From Chloroflexota bacterium (GTDB lineage Bacteria; Chloroflexota; UBA11872; VXOZ01), in contig JAPPLM010000002.1 of NCBI GenBank assembly GCA_028874195.1, positions 1 to 52,141 of the forward strand: 52,141 nucleotides of DNA. Direction: 5' to 3'. Both the position numbers and the translations under genes were made by a program. This document shows, piece after piece, positions 33,199 through 42,881 of the stretch. The first letter of the stretch is position 1. Each line of letters begins with the position of its first letter. Below the pieces are notes generated by a model. The model was not told the DNA's origin. It did not search any database and saw only the letters and a list, made by a program, of their open reading frames with translations.

Positions 33199-33648
33199 AT
33201 GGCTGAACTCAAGCGCTACGAGCCCCACACGTTCGCGACGGTGCAGGACGTCTTTGATCGGTTGTTTGATCGCTCGCTCTTTGGTCCGGGTCTGTTCGCC
33301 AATGGAGCCACCCCGCATACGCCCCGGGGCTTCCCATCCAATCTCTGGGAGACCGACGAGGCGTACGTGCTCGAGCTGGCAATCCCGGGCGTCAAGCCCG
33401 ATGACATCGAGATGACCCTGAGCAAGGGCAGTTTGATCATCAAGGGCCGGTACGATGGCGCGGAGGACACAAAGGGCACCCGCATCTGGCGCAACCTGCC
33501 GGAGGGCGAATTTGAACTGGCGTACACGCTGCCCAGCGCCGTCTACGCCGACGAGGCCGCAGTCTCTTGGGCAAATGGCATCTTCACGGTGCGCCTGCCC
33601 AAGGAGGAGAAGGCCAAGTCCAAGCGGCTCAAGATCAACACCGGGTAA
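33199..33648 (+). CDS. Hsp20/alpha-crystallin family small heat-shock protein
   Basis: A 149-residue ATP-independent holdase. The alpha-crystallin domain spans about residues 45-140, with ELAIPGVKPDDIEMTL, GSLIIKGRY and the end-of-domain motif ANGIFTVRLPK. The N-terminal arm DVFDRLFDRSLFG is typical of the family. AGGAGG lies eight bases before the ATG. It is a single-gene unit with a strong promoter upstream and a hairpin terminator downstream. Confidence 0.95.
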   Translation: MAELKRYEPHTFATVQDVFDRLFDRSLFGPGLFANGATPHTPRGFPSNLWETDEAYVLELAIPGVKPDDIEMTLSKGSLIIKGRYDGAEDTKGTRIWRNLPEGEFELAYTLPSAVYADEAAVSWANGIFTVRLPKEEKAKSKRLKINTG

Positions 33649-33683
33649 GCAACGCCGCTAATACCGGCCGGTGAGAGTAGTAG

Positions 33684-33725
33684 AAGACACCCACGGGAGC
33701 TCTTCAGAGCCTTTGTGGGTGTCTT
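33684..33725 (+). terminator. Hairpin terminator of the Hsp20 gene
   Basis: AAGACACCCAC (33684-33694) pairs perfectly with GTGGGTGTCTT (33715-33725). A smaller GCTC/GAGC hairpin sits in the loop. It lies 35 bases past the stop. There is no clear T-run after it. Confidence 0.6.
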
Positions 33726-33774
33726 GTGGATTCTATAGTTAGGTCACCAAAACGTCGCACATGCCATTAAACGT

Positions 33775-33877
33775 GTCATTCCGAGCGAAGCGAGGAATCT
33801 AGTGTGGTGAGTTTATCAGACTCTGTGCAGCTTAGACCCTAGATTCCTCACTCCGCTGCGCTTCGTTCGGAATGACA
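33775..33877. repeat. Inverted pair of family C repeats
   Basis: A unit starting GTCATTCCGAGCGAAGCGAG (33775-33802) is repeated in inverse at 33841-33877, ending CGTTCGGAATGACA. The pair can fold into a long stem-loop. The rest of the 33726-34122 spacer shows no gene. Confidence 0.8.
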
Positions 33878-34122
33878 TTTCCCGTCAACGCTGTCCAGCG
33901 AACCAGTAGTTCTGCCAACGAAATACTCAACTCTTACAATCCCGCGAAGGCGGTAATCCGACTCTATTCCTGCCATGGAAGACCCACCGCAAGCAGGGAA
34001 CAAGCACCAGCGCTGAAGTAACCACTCACGTCCCAACGACCTGGACACCAGCATCCCACACTCTCCGGCACTTCGCTCACCCAAGAGCGTAAGCTTCCCC
34101 GGCTACGCAACGTTCCCCAGCG

Positions 34123-35877
34123 CTAGACGAGGGCGCCCTCCTGCTGAACTTTCCACTGTTGCGCCCGGGCGAGCAGTTCCCGCATGCTGCGCTCGGCTGT
34201 GGCGCCGGAGGAGCCACTCATCGCCGCCAATTCATCCACCTGCTGCTCCACCGACAAGGTTTCGACGCGCGTGAGCGTGCGGCTGCCGTTCGTTGCCTTG
34301 TGGACAAAGTAGTGATGGTCGGCATAGGCGGCCACCTGGGGCAGGTGGGTCACGCAAATTACCTGATGGTTTTGCACAAGACTCCACATCTTCTCGCCCA
34401 ATACGGCCCCGCTGCGGCCGCCGACGCCAATTTCGATCTCGTCGAAGACCAGCACCGGCGTCTCGTCGACGTGAGCCATTGCAGACTTCAGCGCAAGCAA
34501 GAGGCGGGAAGCCTCGCCGCCGGAGGCAATAGCCGCCAGGGGTTTCAGCGGCTCGCCGCGATTCGGGCTGATGAGGAAGGCAACCGTATCGATACCCGTC
34601 GGTCCGCATTGCAGCGCCCGCGGCCCTTCTTCGGTCTCAACGCGGAGCCCGTGCGGCACTTCTTCCTGCGTCACGGCCGCGTGGAACTGCATAGTTGGCA
34701 TGCCTAGCAGCGTCAGTTCCTCGTGCACGGCAGCGGCCAGTTCCTTCACGGCAGCCTTTCGCCGCTCTGAAAGCTCGGCGGCAATCGCGCTTAGTTCGCT
34801 GCTTAGCCGCCGCTCTTCGTTCGCGAGATCGTCGGCGCGGTCTTCACCCGATTGCAGGCGCGATAGCTCCTCTGCCGCTGCATCGACATACTTCAGGATT
34901 TCCGCAACGGTATCGCCGTACTTGCGCTTCAAGTTGTCAATTATGTCCAGCCGTCCTTCCACCTCCAGCATGCGTCCTGGATCCTGCTCCAATGCGTTGG
35001 CGTAGCGCCGCACGTCGGCGGTCAATTCCTCCAACTGCGCTGCGATATCTTGGCCGGTCTGGAGGTAGTGCGCCGTTTCCGGATCGAGTTCGGTCAGGAC
35101 TTGCAAGTCATTTACCGCCTCACCCAGCCACGCGCTGGCGGGCCGGGCGGGCTCGGCAGCGTCACTGAGTGCGTCGAGGATTCTGCCCGTGATGTCCACG
35201 AGCTCTGCGCCGTGACGCAAGCGCCGGAACTCGGTACGCAGCCCTTCCTCCTCACCGGCAGAGAGCCCCGCCTCGGCGATCTCTTGTATTTGGAAAGCCA
35301 GCAAGTCGGCACGCTGCGCCAGCTCGCGTTCATTCCGCTGGAGATGCTGCAACTCAGATTGTACGGACTGCAACGCGCGGTAACAGTGTGTTACCTGCCG
35401 ACGCAGTTCGCTAAGAGCGGCAAAGCGGTCAAGGAAGTCCAACTGCACCTTAGAGCGAAGCAGCGAAAGATTCTCGCCCTGGCCGTGAATGTCAACCAGC
35501 AACCCCGCCACTTGCTGCAACACACCTACAGGCAACGCGCGGCCTTGAATGCGTGCCGTGGTGCGGCCGGAGGCGGCGATCTCCCGCGAGAGCATTAGCC
35601 GGCCCCCATCGTCCGGGGACACGCCGGCTTCCTGCAAAGTCTCTTCAAGCTCAGGGTGGCTGGCGGACAGCGTAAATGTACCCTCTATCCGGGCGGTCCT
35701 CGCGCCGCTGCGCACCTCGGCGGCGCCCACGCGGTTGCCGAGCAGCGCGCCGATGGCGTCGATGACGATCGACTTACCGGCGCCGGTTTCACCGGTAAGG
35801 ACGTTGAATCCAGCGCCAAACTCGACCTGGACTTCGTCTATCAGGGCGAAGTCCTTAATTTCCAAGCGCTCCAGCAT
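34123..35877 (-). CDS. recN: DNA repair protein RecN
   Basis: A 584-residue SMC-like ATPase for double-strand-break repair. Walker A is GETGAGKS (29-36) in the N-terminal head. A long coiled-coil region with Glu/Arg/Leu-rich heptads spans about 150-370. The C-terminal head has the signature ASGGEASRLLLALK, Walker B VLVFDEIEIGVGG and the D-loop/switch region CVTHLPQVAAYADHH. The start follows the nadK stop by eight bases, so the genes are coupled, a gene order common in bacteria. It is the last gene of that operon. Confidence 0.95.
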   Translation of the reverse strand: MLERLEIKDFALIDEVQVEFGAGFNVLTGETGAGKSIVIDAIGALLGNRVGAAEVRSGARTARIEGTFTLSASHPELEETLQEAGVSPDDGGRLMLSREIAASGRTTARIQGRALPVGVLQQVAGLLVDIHGQGENLSLLRSKVQLDFLDRFAALSELRRQVTHCYRALQSVQSELQHLQRNERELAQRADLLAFQIQEIAEAGLSAGEEEGLRTEFRRLRHGAELVDITGRILDALSDAAEPARPASAWLGEAVNDLQVLTELDPETAHYLQTGQDIAAQLEELTADVRRYANALEQDPGRMLEVEGRLDIIDNLKRKYGDTVAEILKYVDAAAEELSRLQSGEDRADDLANEERRLSSELSAIAAELSERRKAAVKELAAAVHEELTLLGMPTMQFHAAVTQEEVPHGLRVETEEGPRALQCGPTGIDTVAFLISPNRGEPLKPLAAIASGGEASRLLLALKSAMAHVDETPVLVFDEIEIGVGGRSGAVLGEKMWSLVQNHQVICVTHLPQVAAYADHHYFVHKATNGSRTLTRVETLSVEQQVDELAAMSGSSGATAERSMRELLARAQQWKVQQEGALV

Positions 35878-35885
35878 GGCGCATC

Positions 35886-36713
35886 CTAGGAGTTTTCGAG
35901 GGGAATCCGCAGCTTGTGCACCAGCGTCTCATAGAAGTAGGTGCGTTCTTGCACGCGAGCGAACTTGCAGCTCTGCTCCGCAGTTGTGAGGTGCATCATC
36001 CCTTCGTTGGCCAGGTCGCCGACCGGCAGCCCGTCAATGGTGACCACGGCCTCGTGTTGATGGAATACCTGCAAACGCAGGCGCGCGGACTGGCGCAAGA
36101 CAAACGGTGTCGTCGGCCCGCGCAGGACACACATCGGGGTGATGAGCATGTTCCGCACCTCAGGGTGCAATATCGGCCCTCCCGCCACCATCGAGTAGGC
36201 CGTTGAGCCGGTGGCGGTAGAAATCATCAGACCGTCCGCCACGTAGTCGGCGAGAAAGGCATCGTCGATCCACACTTTTACGTCCAATACCCGCCGCACG
36301 TGCCCTTGCGTAATTACCGCCTCATTGAGTGCAATAGTATTCTGGGCCTCGCCTTCGATCTGACAGTCAAGCATCGAACGCTCTTCAATCCAATATTCTC
36401 CATTTAAGAATCGCGGCAACGTCTGAATCGCCTCTGTTGGTAGCAATTCTGAGAGAAAACCGAGCCTGCCAAACTTTACTCCGACGATGGGCACGTCATG
36501 CTGCGCACAGAGCGGAGCCGCCCGCAGAATGCTCCCATCGCCTCCGAGCGTAAAGAGGAGGTCGGCGGCGGGAATACGCTCGTGCCACTCCGCCTCCGCT
36601 TCCACGGGAACGTGCCAAGCCTCGTGCCCTTCCTTCTGGATGACGGAGTGCAGCACCGTAGCGAGCGCTTGGGCCTGCTCGCGACCGGGGTGATAGAGCA
36701 ATCCAATGTTCAC
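35886..36713 (-). CDS. nadK: NAD kinase
   Basis: A 275-residue ATP-dependent NAD kinase that makes NADP. It shows GGDG (57-60, LGGDGSIL), the NE-type motif ALNEAVI and the C-terminal DGLMISTATGSTAYS that binds NAD. I start at the GTG at 36713 (MNIGLLYHPGRE), which is the usual family N-terminus. The frame is open to 36839, but that extension has no family character and contains a separate short reading frame in another phase. recN follows after eight bases. Confidence 0.92.
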   Translation of the reverse strand: MNIGLLYHPGREQAQALATVLHSVIQKEGHEAWHVPVEAEAEWHERIPAADLLFTLGGDGSILRAAPLCAQHDVPIVGVKFGRLGFLSELLPTEAIQTLPRFLNGEYWIEERSMLDCQIEGEAQNTIALNEAVITQGHVRRVLDVKVWIDDAFLADYVADGLMISTATGSTAYSMVAGGPILHPEVRNMLITPMCVLRGPTTPFVLRQSARLRLQVFHQHEAVVTIDGLPVGDLANEGMMHLTTAEQSCKFARVQERTYFYETLVHKLRIPLENS

Positions 36714-36715
36714 GT

Positions 36716-36814
36716 CTACTTGCCTATCTGCGACCACACATCGAGTTGATGCATCGCTTCCTGTACTCTCGCAGCTTTGATTTCCTTGGGAATCGGTGGG
36801 TGCAATGCAGCCAT
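36716..36814 (-). CDS. Possible small leader ORF upstream of nadK
   Basis: A 32-codon frame (MAALHPPIPKEIKAARVQEA...) that ends with a TAG two bases before the nadK GTG. Its amphipathic, protein-like composition and its placement between a TATAAT and nadK suggest a coupled leader peptide or small protein. GGGAG lies very close to the ATG. The same frame is open upstream to 36887 without a start codon. It could also be chance or a remnant of a longer gene. Confidence 0.35.
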   Translation of the reverse strand: MAALHPPIPKEIKAARVQEAMHQLDVWSQIGK

Positions 36815-36878
36815 TGCTCCCGGCAATGACTGATACCACCTAACGAATTCGCAAGCGCGAAGATAGTGTTGCGGTTCG

Positions 36879-36884
36879 ATTATA
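36879..36884 (-). promoter_or_regulatory. Candidate -10 box of the nadK-recN operon
   Basis: TATAAT is perfect on the minus strand, about 65 bases before the small ORF. No good -35 is seen at 16-18 bases. Position and lack of an upstream same-strand gene nearby support it. Confidence 0.45.
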
Positions 36885-37086
36885 CCTTAGCGGGCAGCAG
36901 GAAGAACCCCTGAAACGCACGAGCTAGCGGGCGTGTGCGACCCACTATCGCCGCCTGAACAGCAGACTTGCACATTACCACGAACAGCGGGCTCATCTCA
37001 GAGGTAACGCCTACGGTCTTGTCGAATCGGTCAAGAGGTTTCAGAGGGAAAACCTGCAGATCAATCCACGCATGAGAAACGGAGCG

Positions 37087-38241
37087 CTAGGGCCGGGTAG
37101 TCTCTTGCTGCGCGGTGTAGAGCAGACCGTGGGTCAACTGGCGATACATACGCACGGTCTTGGCCGCAATGCGCTCCTGCGTGAAGTCTCTGAGGACCCG
37201 CTCCCGGCCCTGTGCGCCATAGCCACAGCGCAGCGAGGGATCGCCATGCAGTTCCGTCAGTATCTCGGCAAGCGCTTCCACATCTCCTTCGGGGAACGTC
37301 CTGCCGCCCGGATCCTCATCGTCGCTGCCGACGATCTCCGGTATCTCACCCGAGTCCGAACCCACTACGGGCACGCCACATGCCATCGCTTCGATGAGTA
37401 CGCGACCGAACTGCTCTTTCCAATTCGGCATGGTGAGCGAGGGCAAGACGCAGACATGCATAGTGCGGTAGTATGCCGGCATCTCACTACTCGGTACATG
37501 ACCGACGAATTCTACGCGATCCTGGATGCCTAGGGATTCTACGCGCGATCGCAGGCTTGGTTCTGCCGATCCGGCGCCAATGAGCTGCACGCGGCAAGGA
37601 AAAGAGAGCCGCGCGGCAGCCGCAAGCAGCACGTGAATGCCTTTCGCCGGCACAAGCCGACCCACGTAGCCAATCCTAAAGACATCATCGTCGCCCAGAT
37701 GGGAGTTCGGAGAAAAGAGGTCTGCATCCACGCCAAATTGAGGGAAAGCTACCGAAGGGCGGGAATAACGTTTGCGGCGCAGCACTTCCTGCGCCTGGCG
37801 GGTGCCTGCCTGAGCGGCATGGGACTTCACAAGGGAATACAGTTCAATGAGATAGAAAGGCGGAGGATACACGCGGTAGATATTTTGCCAGGCGAAGAAG
37901 ATCGTCTTGGCGCCCACGCGCCGCGCCTGCCAGATCGCGTGCGCGGTGGCAAAGTTATACGGTTCCTCATCAACGTGCACCACGTCGGGCCGCCACTCAA
38001 GCAGTTGCCGCCGGAGGTTGGGGTAGTAGTGTAAGTGATAATGACCGTTGAAACGCATGTGCTCGGCTATCAATTCGTACCCAGACGTGTAGCGGGGTTC
38101 GAGTTCCTGGCGATACTCGCCCTCCCGCCAATAGGGAGGCACAACGGCCCGGAGTTCGACATCCGGAAACTTGGCGATCTCTTCCAGCTTGCGCTGGTAC
38201 GTGCCCACCACGAGGGCCTTGGATATGTAAAGGACTCGCAT
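37087..38241 (-). CDS. Glycosyltransferase family 4 (GT-B fold)
   Basis: A 384-residue retaining glycosyltransferase of family GT4. The C-terminal donor-binding domain has IGYVGRLVPAKG and the EX7E motif in EQFGRVLIEAMACGVPVVGS. The start is the ATG at 38241, whose A is the last base of the TGA stop of the upstream glycosyltransferase gene (TGATG), so the two are coupled. The frame open to 38358 adds no family sequence. It is the last gene of the glycan cluster and probably adds a sugar to a surface glycan or glycolipid. Confidence 0.9.
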   Translation of the reverse strand: MRVLYISKALVVGTYQRKLEEIAKFPDVELRAVVPPYWREGEYRQELEPRYTSGYELIAEHMRFNGHYHLHYYPNLRRQLLEWRPDVVHVDEEPYNFATAHAIWQARRVGAKTIFFAWQNIYRVYPPPFYLIELYSLVKSHAAQAGTRQAQEVLRRKRYSRPSVAFPQFGVDADLFSPNSHLGDDDVFRIGYVGRLVPAKGIHVLLAAAARLSFPCRVQLIGAGSAEPSLRSRVESLGIQDRVEFVGHVPSSEMPAYYRTMHVCVLPSLTMPNWKEQFGRVLIEAMACGVPVVGSDSGEIPEIVGSDDEDPGGRTFPEGDVEALAEILTELHGDPSLRCGYGAQGRERVLRDFTQERIAAKTVRMYRQLTHGLLYTAQQETTRP

Positions 38242-39371
38242 CAGCGCACCTTTGCATAGACCGCAATCGTCTGTGCGGCGGTGTGGTCCCACGAGAACGA
38301 CCGTGCCTGCGTCAACGCCCGTTCGGCATAGTGCGCCCGCTCCTGCGCGGAATCCCACACACGTCCGATGGCGGCCGACCAGGCGTCGGCGTCATCTGGG
38401 GCGACGAGAATGCCCCCGTCCCCCACCACCTCAGGCAGCGACGCAGCGTTGCTGCATACGACCGGCGTGCCGCAAGCCATGGCCTCAAGCGGGTCAAGGC
38501 CAAAGCCTTCGTAACGCGAAGGAAAGACGAAGGTCGTCGCGGCGCGGTACAAGAGCGGCTTGTCCGCTTCGGGAACGCCGCCCAGGAAGCGCACACGATG
38601 TCCAATGTCGGACGCAGTGGCCTGGCGTACCCAATCGGGAAAGAGTGCGGCCTTACCGTGGCGGGTGCGGCCGGCAATAACGAGCGGGACTTCTTCCGGC
38701 AACTTGCTGAGCGCAGAGAACAGTACTCCGAGGTTCTTGCGCACGTCCAGACCGCCCAGGTAGAAGAGAAAGCGCTCCGGCAGATCGTAACGCCGCCGCA
38801 CAGCCTTCACATCCTCATCCGGAATGTCCGGCGTGAAGCGGCCGTCAGCGGCCAGAGGCACGACGTGCACCTCTTCTTCATCCAGTTTGAGATGCTCGAT
38901 GACGTCACGCTTCGCAGCTTCAGAATCCGTGATGATGGCGTCCACCTTTTGCGCCGCTGCCATGACGAGACTTGTGTAGAGCCGCACAAGGAAGTTCCCC
39001 CGGTACTCGGGCAATACAACCGGAATGAGATCGTGAATCGTCGCAACCAGCGGGAAGCTGTGGTAGTGCGGCGGCGCAAAATAGGGCACGTGGCCGACTA
39101 CGCCCTCGCCCACCTTGGCAGCCTGCCGCGGCCAGGTTGCCTGCTCCCACCAGAGTTTTGCCAGGTTGCCGGCACCCAGCAATCCAGCCATGGGCGCGTG
39201 TGCCCGGATGCCGCCAACCGGACGCATCGTGTTGCGCGAGAAGTAGGGCACGCGCACCGTCAGTCGCAAGTCGCCGCCGCGCTTCTCTAAAGCCCGCAGC
39301 AGATGGTATGTGTATTGCCCGCTGCCGGTGTGGTGTACGTTGAGGAAATACCCGTTAACGGCGACTTCCAT
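38241..39371 (-). CDS. Glycosyltransferase family 4 (GT-B fold)
   Basis: A 376-residue GT4 enzyme. The N-terminal acceptor domain begins MEVAVNGYFLNVHHTGSG, with the G-rich loop typical of the fold. The donor domain has LYLGG-like FLFYLGGLDVRKN and the EX7E motif EGFGLDPLEAMACGTPVVCS. The ATG at 39371 is ten bases past the stop of the secreted glycosidase gene; an open frame to 39503 would run back into that gene. Translation is coupled to the next glycosyltransferase. Sugar donor unknown. Confidence 0.9.
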   Translation of the reverse strand: MEVAVNGYFLNVHHTGSGQYTYHLLRALEKRGGDLRLTVRVPYFSRNTMRPVGGIRAHAPMAGLLGAGNLAKLWWEQATWPRQAAKVGEGVVGHVPYFAPPHYHSFPLVATIHDLIPVVLPEYRGNFLVRLYTSLVMAAAQKVDAIITDSEAAKRDVIEHLKLDEEEVHVVPLAADGRFTPDIPDEDVKAVRRRYDLPERFLFYLGGLDVRKNLGVLFSALSKLPEEVPLVIAGRTRHGKAALFPDWVRQATASDIGHRVRFLGGVPEADKPLLYRAATTFVFPSRYEGFGLDPLEAMACGTPVVCSNAASLPEVVGDGGILVAPDDADAWSAAIGRVWDSAQERAHYAERALTQARSFSWDHTAAQTIAVYAKVR

Positions 39372-39381
39372 GAGGGCCAGG

Positions 39382-41130
39382 CTATTTCTCAAGCGCTTGC
39401 AGCGCCAGGTAGGCCGGTCGCGGCTGGAGGTTCTTATCCAGAATGGAAAAGGAGACCGCACTGTCCGTTGGCGCGACGTGACCGGCCAAGACTTGATTGG
39501 CAAAGTTCAGGTTGAACACCACTAGTCCATCCACGTACCAATACCGTTCCTTGACCAGTTGATAGGCCTCGACGAGAAACCGTGCCTGATCCTCTTCGGA
39601 GATGTCGGCCCCGAAAGCAAACTCGGGGTGGAGGTTGCGCGTCGTCCATCCCATCTCAGTCATCCAAATCCTCTTCCCGGTGTCACTATGCCTTTGCAAC
39701 ACTTCCCAGTGTTGCTCGAAGCGCCGAAAGAAGAATGACCAGTGGTCCTTGTACGTAGTGCTCGAAGTTGTGTAGTTGTCCGGAGTGTCGTTTGGCGCGT
39801 TATTGTAGCCATAGGAGTGCACCCCGAGCGCGTCGAAGTAGTTGCGAATCATGCCGTCTCGGTACTGGTACATGGCCTCGAGGTAGCGCACGTCATCCAT
39901 GGCCACTCCCTCGATGTTCACCCCCGTGGGACCCAAGCCGCCAACGATGACGGTGGCGTTAGGATTGCCCCGTTTCACGCCCCGGTAGCCCACGGCGACA
40001 AGCTCGACGAACTCTCCCGGGGCAACTCTACCGTCCCAATTGCCGGCTAAGTTCGGCTCGTTCCAAAGCTCATACGCCTGCACTCTGTCGCCGTAGCGGG
40101 CGGCAATGAGCTCCATGAAGTCCCCGTAATCCCCAAAGTTTGCCGGCGGGCCGTTGTGAAAGCTCCTATGCAGCTCCCACACTTCTTGTGCCGATATTCC
40201 TTCGGGAGATTCCGGCCCGTCAATCCGGTCGCCGGCGGGCTGCACCCGGCGCAACCAGAGAGGCGCCGCGTAGACACTCAACATGACCTCCAACCCGTGC
40301 CGATTTGCCGCCGCGACGATGCGGTCCACCTCCCCCCACGTATACCCGCCGGGCTTGATCTCTATCGCCTTCCATGGTACTTGCTGCTTGATGCCCGTAA
40401 ACCCGGCGGCTTTTGCCAACGAGAGGACGTAGTCGAGATTGGGGTCATAGAAAAGCGCGACTTGTGTCATAAGCTTAGGCCCGGTAGAGCGGCCGGCCGG
40501 TTCAGGCTGAACCGGAACCTGCTGTGAAGGATCGCGTAAGACGAGAAACGCGCGTCCCAGCGGGGCAAGCTGAACCTCAGCGGGCGTGCCGGCTTTCGTC
40601 GGATCGTAGCGCAAGACAGCCCGCTCGAAATACTGGACCGCATGGCGCCAATCGTCGTCAGCAGGCAACGTACCGGAGATTGGCAATCCAAAAGTCTTAA
40701 CACCACCGTGTTTTCGGAAGAACTCAAGGAACGCGAAGCGGACCGTATGCCCGGTCTCAGGAAAGTACTGTTGTGCAGACGTTTGCTCAACCGCTTCTTC
40801 CCCGGCAAAGAACCGCCAATGTGGGTAGAGCAAGCGACCTAGCGGGCTAAGCCGGACCTCATTGCGCTGCGGCCACCACTCCAACCGGGCGTTTTCAAAG
40901 TATTGGACGACGAGGCCGTCCTCTTGCCGCTCGTTCGTTAGCGGCGCCCCGAGCACGGCTTCGCCTCCCATCTGCTCGAAGTAGCGGAGGATAGCGCCAT
41001 GCACGATGGGATCGGTAGTGGTGGAGCTTCTCGCCTGGGTACTCGCAAGCAGCGGCGTCGGAAAGAGCGTGAGACACCAGATAGCCAGCAGCAATCGAAC
41101 ATGCCAACGTCTGAGGCCAACGCTGCCCAT
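39382..41130 (-). CDS. Secreted glycoside hydrolase (clan A) with LGFP-like repeats
   Basis: A 582-residue exported protein. The N-terminal signal segment is about residues 9-30. Two LGFP-like repeats follow: FEQMGGEAVLGAP with a YFENARLEWWP partner (about 44-102) and FFRKHGGVKTFGLP with YFERAVLRYDP (about 130-200). A TIM-barrel glycosidase occupies about 222-582, with the acid/base Glu in LWNEPN (E358) and the nucleophile Glu in MTEMGW (E492), as in clan GH-A families such as GH5/GH39. GAGGAGG lies before the ATG. It is cotranscribed with two GT4 genes, which suggests trimming or remodelling of a surface glycan. Confidence 0.85.
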   Translation of the reverse strand: MGSVGLRRWHVRLLLAIWCLTLFPTPLLASTQARSSTTTDPIVHGAILRYFEQMGGEAVLGAPLTNERQEDGLVVQYFENARLEWWPQRNEVRLSPLGRLLYPHWRFFAGEEAVEQTSAQQYFPETGHTVRFAFLEFFRKHGGVKTFGLPISGTLPADDDWRHAVQYFERAVLRYDPTKAGTPAEVQLAPLGRAFLVLRDPSQQVPVQPEPAGRSTGPKLMTQVALFYDPNLDYVLSLAKAAGFTGIKQQVPWKAIEIKPGGYTWGEVDRIVAAANRHGLEVMLSVYAAPLWLRRVQPAGDRIDGPESPEGISAQEVWELHRSFHNGPPANFGDYGDFMELIAARYGDRVQAYELWNEPNLAGNWDGRVAPGEFVELVAVGYRGVKRGNPNATVIVGGLGPTGVNIEGVAMDDVRYLEAMYQYRDGMIRNYFDALGVHSYGYNNAPNDTPDNYTTSSTTYKDHWSFFFRRFEQHWEVLQRHSDTGKRIWMTEMGWTTRNLHPEFAFGADISEEDQARFLVEAYQLVKERYWYVDGLVVFNLNFANQVLAGHVAPTDSAVSFSILDKNLQPRPAYLALQALEK

Positions 41131-41598
41131 CTTGTTTCAACTACCTCCTCTAGGCCCCCCCCCCGCAGCGGCGGTGTCAGGCGCACGCTAAGTCCAGTTG
41201 GATGCCTTGGTTGCGAGAGTGTTCTGGTTCAGTACGAACGCCGCAAGCAGAAGAAATGACAGGAGTACTGCGTGTGGAGTGAGCGAGAGATGAAATCTAC
41301 CTCGACACATTATACCAGACGCGCGTACTCCCACTTGCCGCCTACTGCTAGTAATCCAACGCTCTTAGATCGACGGGTAACGTAGGTTCGCACGGGACGC
41401 GCGCGCAACCTGCGCCGTCTTCCCGTGATGTGGGGCACTCACGCTCATCCGAGGGGTCAAGCATCAGGTTGCAAACCTGTGCTACCGTTTACTCTACATA
41501 TCGATCCACAATAGATGGACTGCTAGTCTCATTGCGCCCTCCCTATCTTCCTGTTGGCCACGCATAGCCCCAAAAGGCTCACCCTTCTTGGTCCAAAT
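41131..41598. other. Spacer in the glycan cluster with degenerate family B repeats
   Basis: This 468-base gap separates the glycosidase gene from the upstream GT4 gene. It contains a family B copy at 41461-41487 and a degenerate relative around 41374-41416 (GGTAACGTAGGTTCG ... GCAACCTGCGCC). No gene, clear promoter or terminator is seen. Confidence 0.65.
41461..41487. repeat. Family B palindromic repeat, copy 4 (inverted)
   Basis: The sequence CAGGTTGCAAACCTG with flank TGCTACCG matches the inverse of the family B unit. It sits about 110 bases past the stop of the GT4 gene at 41599 on the minus strand. Confidence 0.75.
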
Positions 41599-42729
41599 CT
41601 AGCTCTGTGCCACTCTCGCCAAGTGCGCGCGCATCTCCTCCGCCGCGCGCTGCCAGGTGAATTTCGCGGCGCGCGCTCTGCCTGCGGCGACAAGCTGTGC
41701 GCGCATGCTCTCGTTTGAAGCGAGTTCTACCAGCGCCTCGCCAATAGCGCTGACGTCGGTAGGGTCCACGAGAATCGCAGCCTCACCCGCAACCTCAGGC
41801 AGAGACGATACGTTTGCAGTAATCACCGGCGTCCCGCATGCCATGGCTTCGAGCACCGGGATGCCGAAACCCTCGTGGAGGCTGGGAAAGACAAACGCCG
41901 TGGCCCCGCAGTAGAGCGTCGCAAGGTCTTCATCAGAATCTACGCCGGTCAGGAAGTGCACCCGATCGGAGACGCGGTGCTCGCGGGGAGCAGCGAAGAT
42001 TGGCTCGTAGAGCCAGCCCGGTTGCCCCACGTGCACCAGATGATGAGGGAGACCGCTTTCAGCTACCCCCTGCAGAGCCGCAATGATGCGCGCGATGTTC
42101 TTGCGCGGTTGGATCGTGCCCACCGAAAGAAAGTACGGCTTCTCAATACCGTATCGCTGGCGCACTGCCTGACGCGCAGCGCGCGAGTCTTGAGGCTGAA
42201 AGACCGGGTCAACGCCGCAATAGAGCACTTCGACTTTCGCCGGATCAACGTCATATGTCGCTATCAAATCCCGCTGGGTAGCCGCAGAATCCACAAGGAT
42301 CAAGTCCGCGCGCGCAACGTTGCGTGGCACAACGGCTTCCAAGTACGAACGCAAGGAATCCGGGTATGAATCAGGAAAGAGGCGGTACGACACGTCGTGG
42401 ACGGTTATGACGCCAGGCGCGCGCCACAGGGGAGGCAAGACAAAATCCGGCGCATAGAAGACATCAGATCCGCCCACGAGCAGGTCGGCAAACAGCGGTA
42501 GACGCAAGCGATGCCAAATACGCTTCAGCGTGCGCTCCGATAGCGGCAGATGCCTATACTTCGCGTTAGGCGCGTGGAGACGCTGCCAGTGGCCTGCGGG
42601 GTTTCGCGGCGTCAGGAGTGTGAATTCGTCGGCAGGACACTGCGCGATGAGTGCAGCGACAAGCGACCACGTATATCTGCCGATACCGGCCGCCTGCAGC
42701 GCTGCCGTGAAGTCGACCCCTACTCTCAT
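41599..42729 (-). CDS. Glycosyltransferase family 4 (GT-B fold)
   Basis: A 376-residue GT4 enzyme. It has MRVGVDFTAALQAAGIGRY at the N-terminus, LSVGTIQPRKN in the donor domain and the EX7E motif in EGFGIPVLEAMACGTPVITA, close to the mannosyltransferase-like subgroup. The ATG at 42729 is a good match to the family N-terminus. The flippase-like gene at 42882 lies 152 bases upstream on the same strand. Probable role in building a surface polysaccharide or glycolipid. Confidence 0.9.
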   Translation of the reverse strand: MRVGVDFTAALQAAGIGRYTWSLVAALIAQCPADEFTLLTPRNPAGHWQRLHAPNAKYRHLPLSERTLKRIWHRLRLPLFADLLVGGSDVFYAPDFVLPPLWRAPGVITVHDVSYRLFPDSYPDSLRSYLEAVVPRNVARADLILVDSAATQRDLIATYDVDPAKVEVLYCGVDPVFQPQDSRAARQAVRQRYGIEKPYFLSVGTIQPRKNIARIIAALQGVAESGLPHHLVHVGQPGWLYEPIFAAPREHRVSDRVHFLTGVDSDEDLATLYCGATAFVFPSLHEGFGIPVLEAMACGTPVITANVSSLPEVAGEAAILVDPTDVSAIGEALVELASNESMRAQLVAAGRARAAKFTWQRAAEEMRAHLARVAQS

Positions 42730-42881
42730 GACGCAAAGAACTCCAGCCTGCTCGAATACTGCCCGTTTTTCTACGCCGCAATTCTACTGGACTGCACTGA
42801 GACCTGTTGCACGCAATACCGCACACATGCTGCATGCTACCGAGTGGATGGGTCGTTCTCAAGAGTCTGCGATAACCGGGT

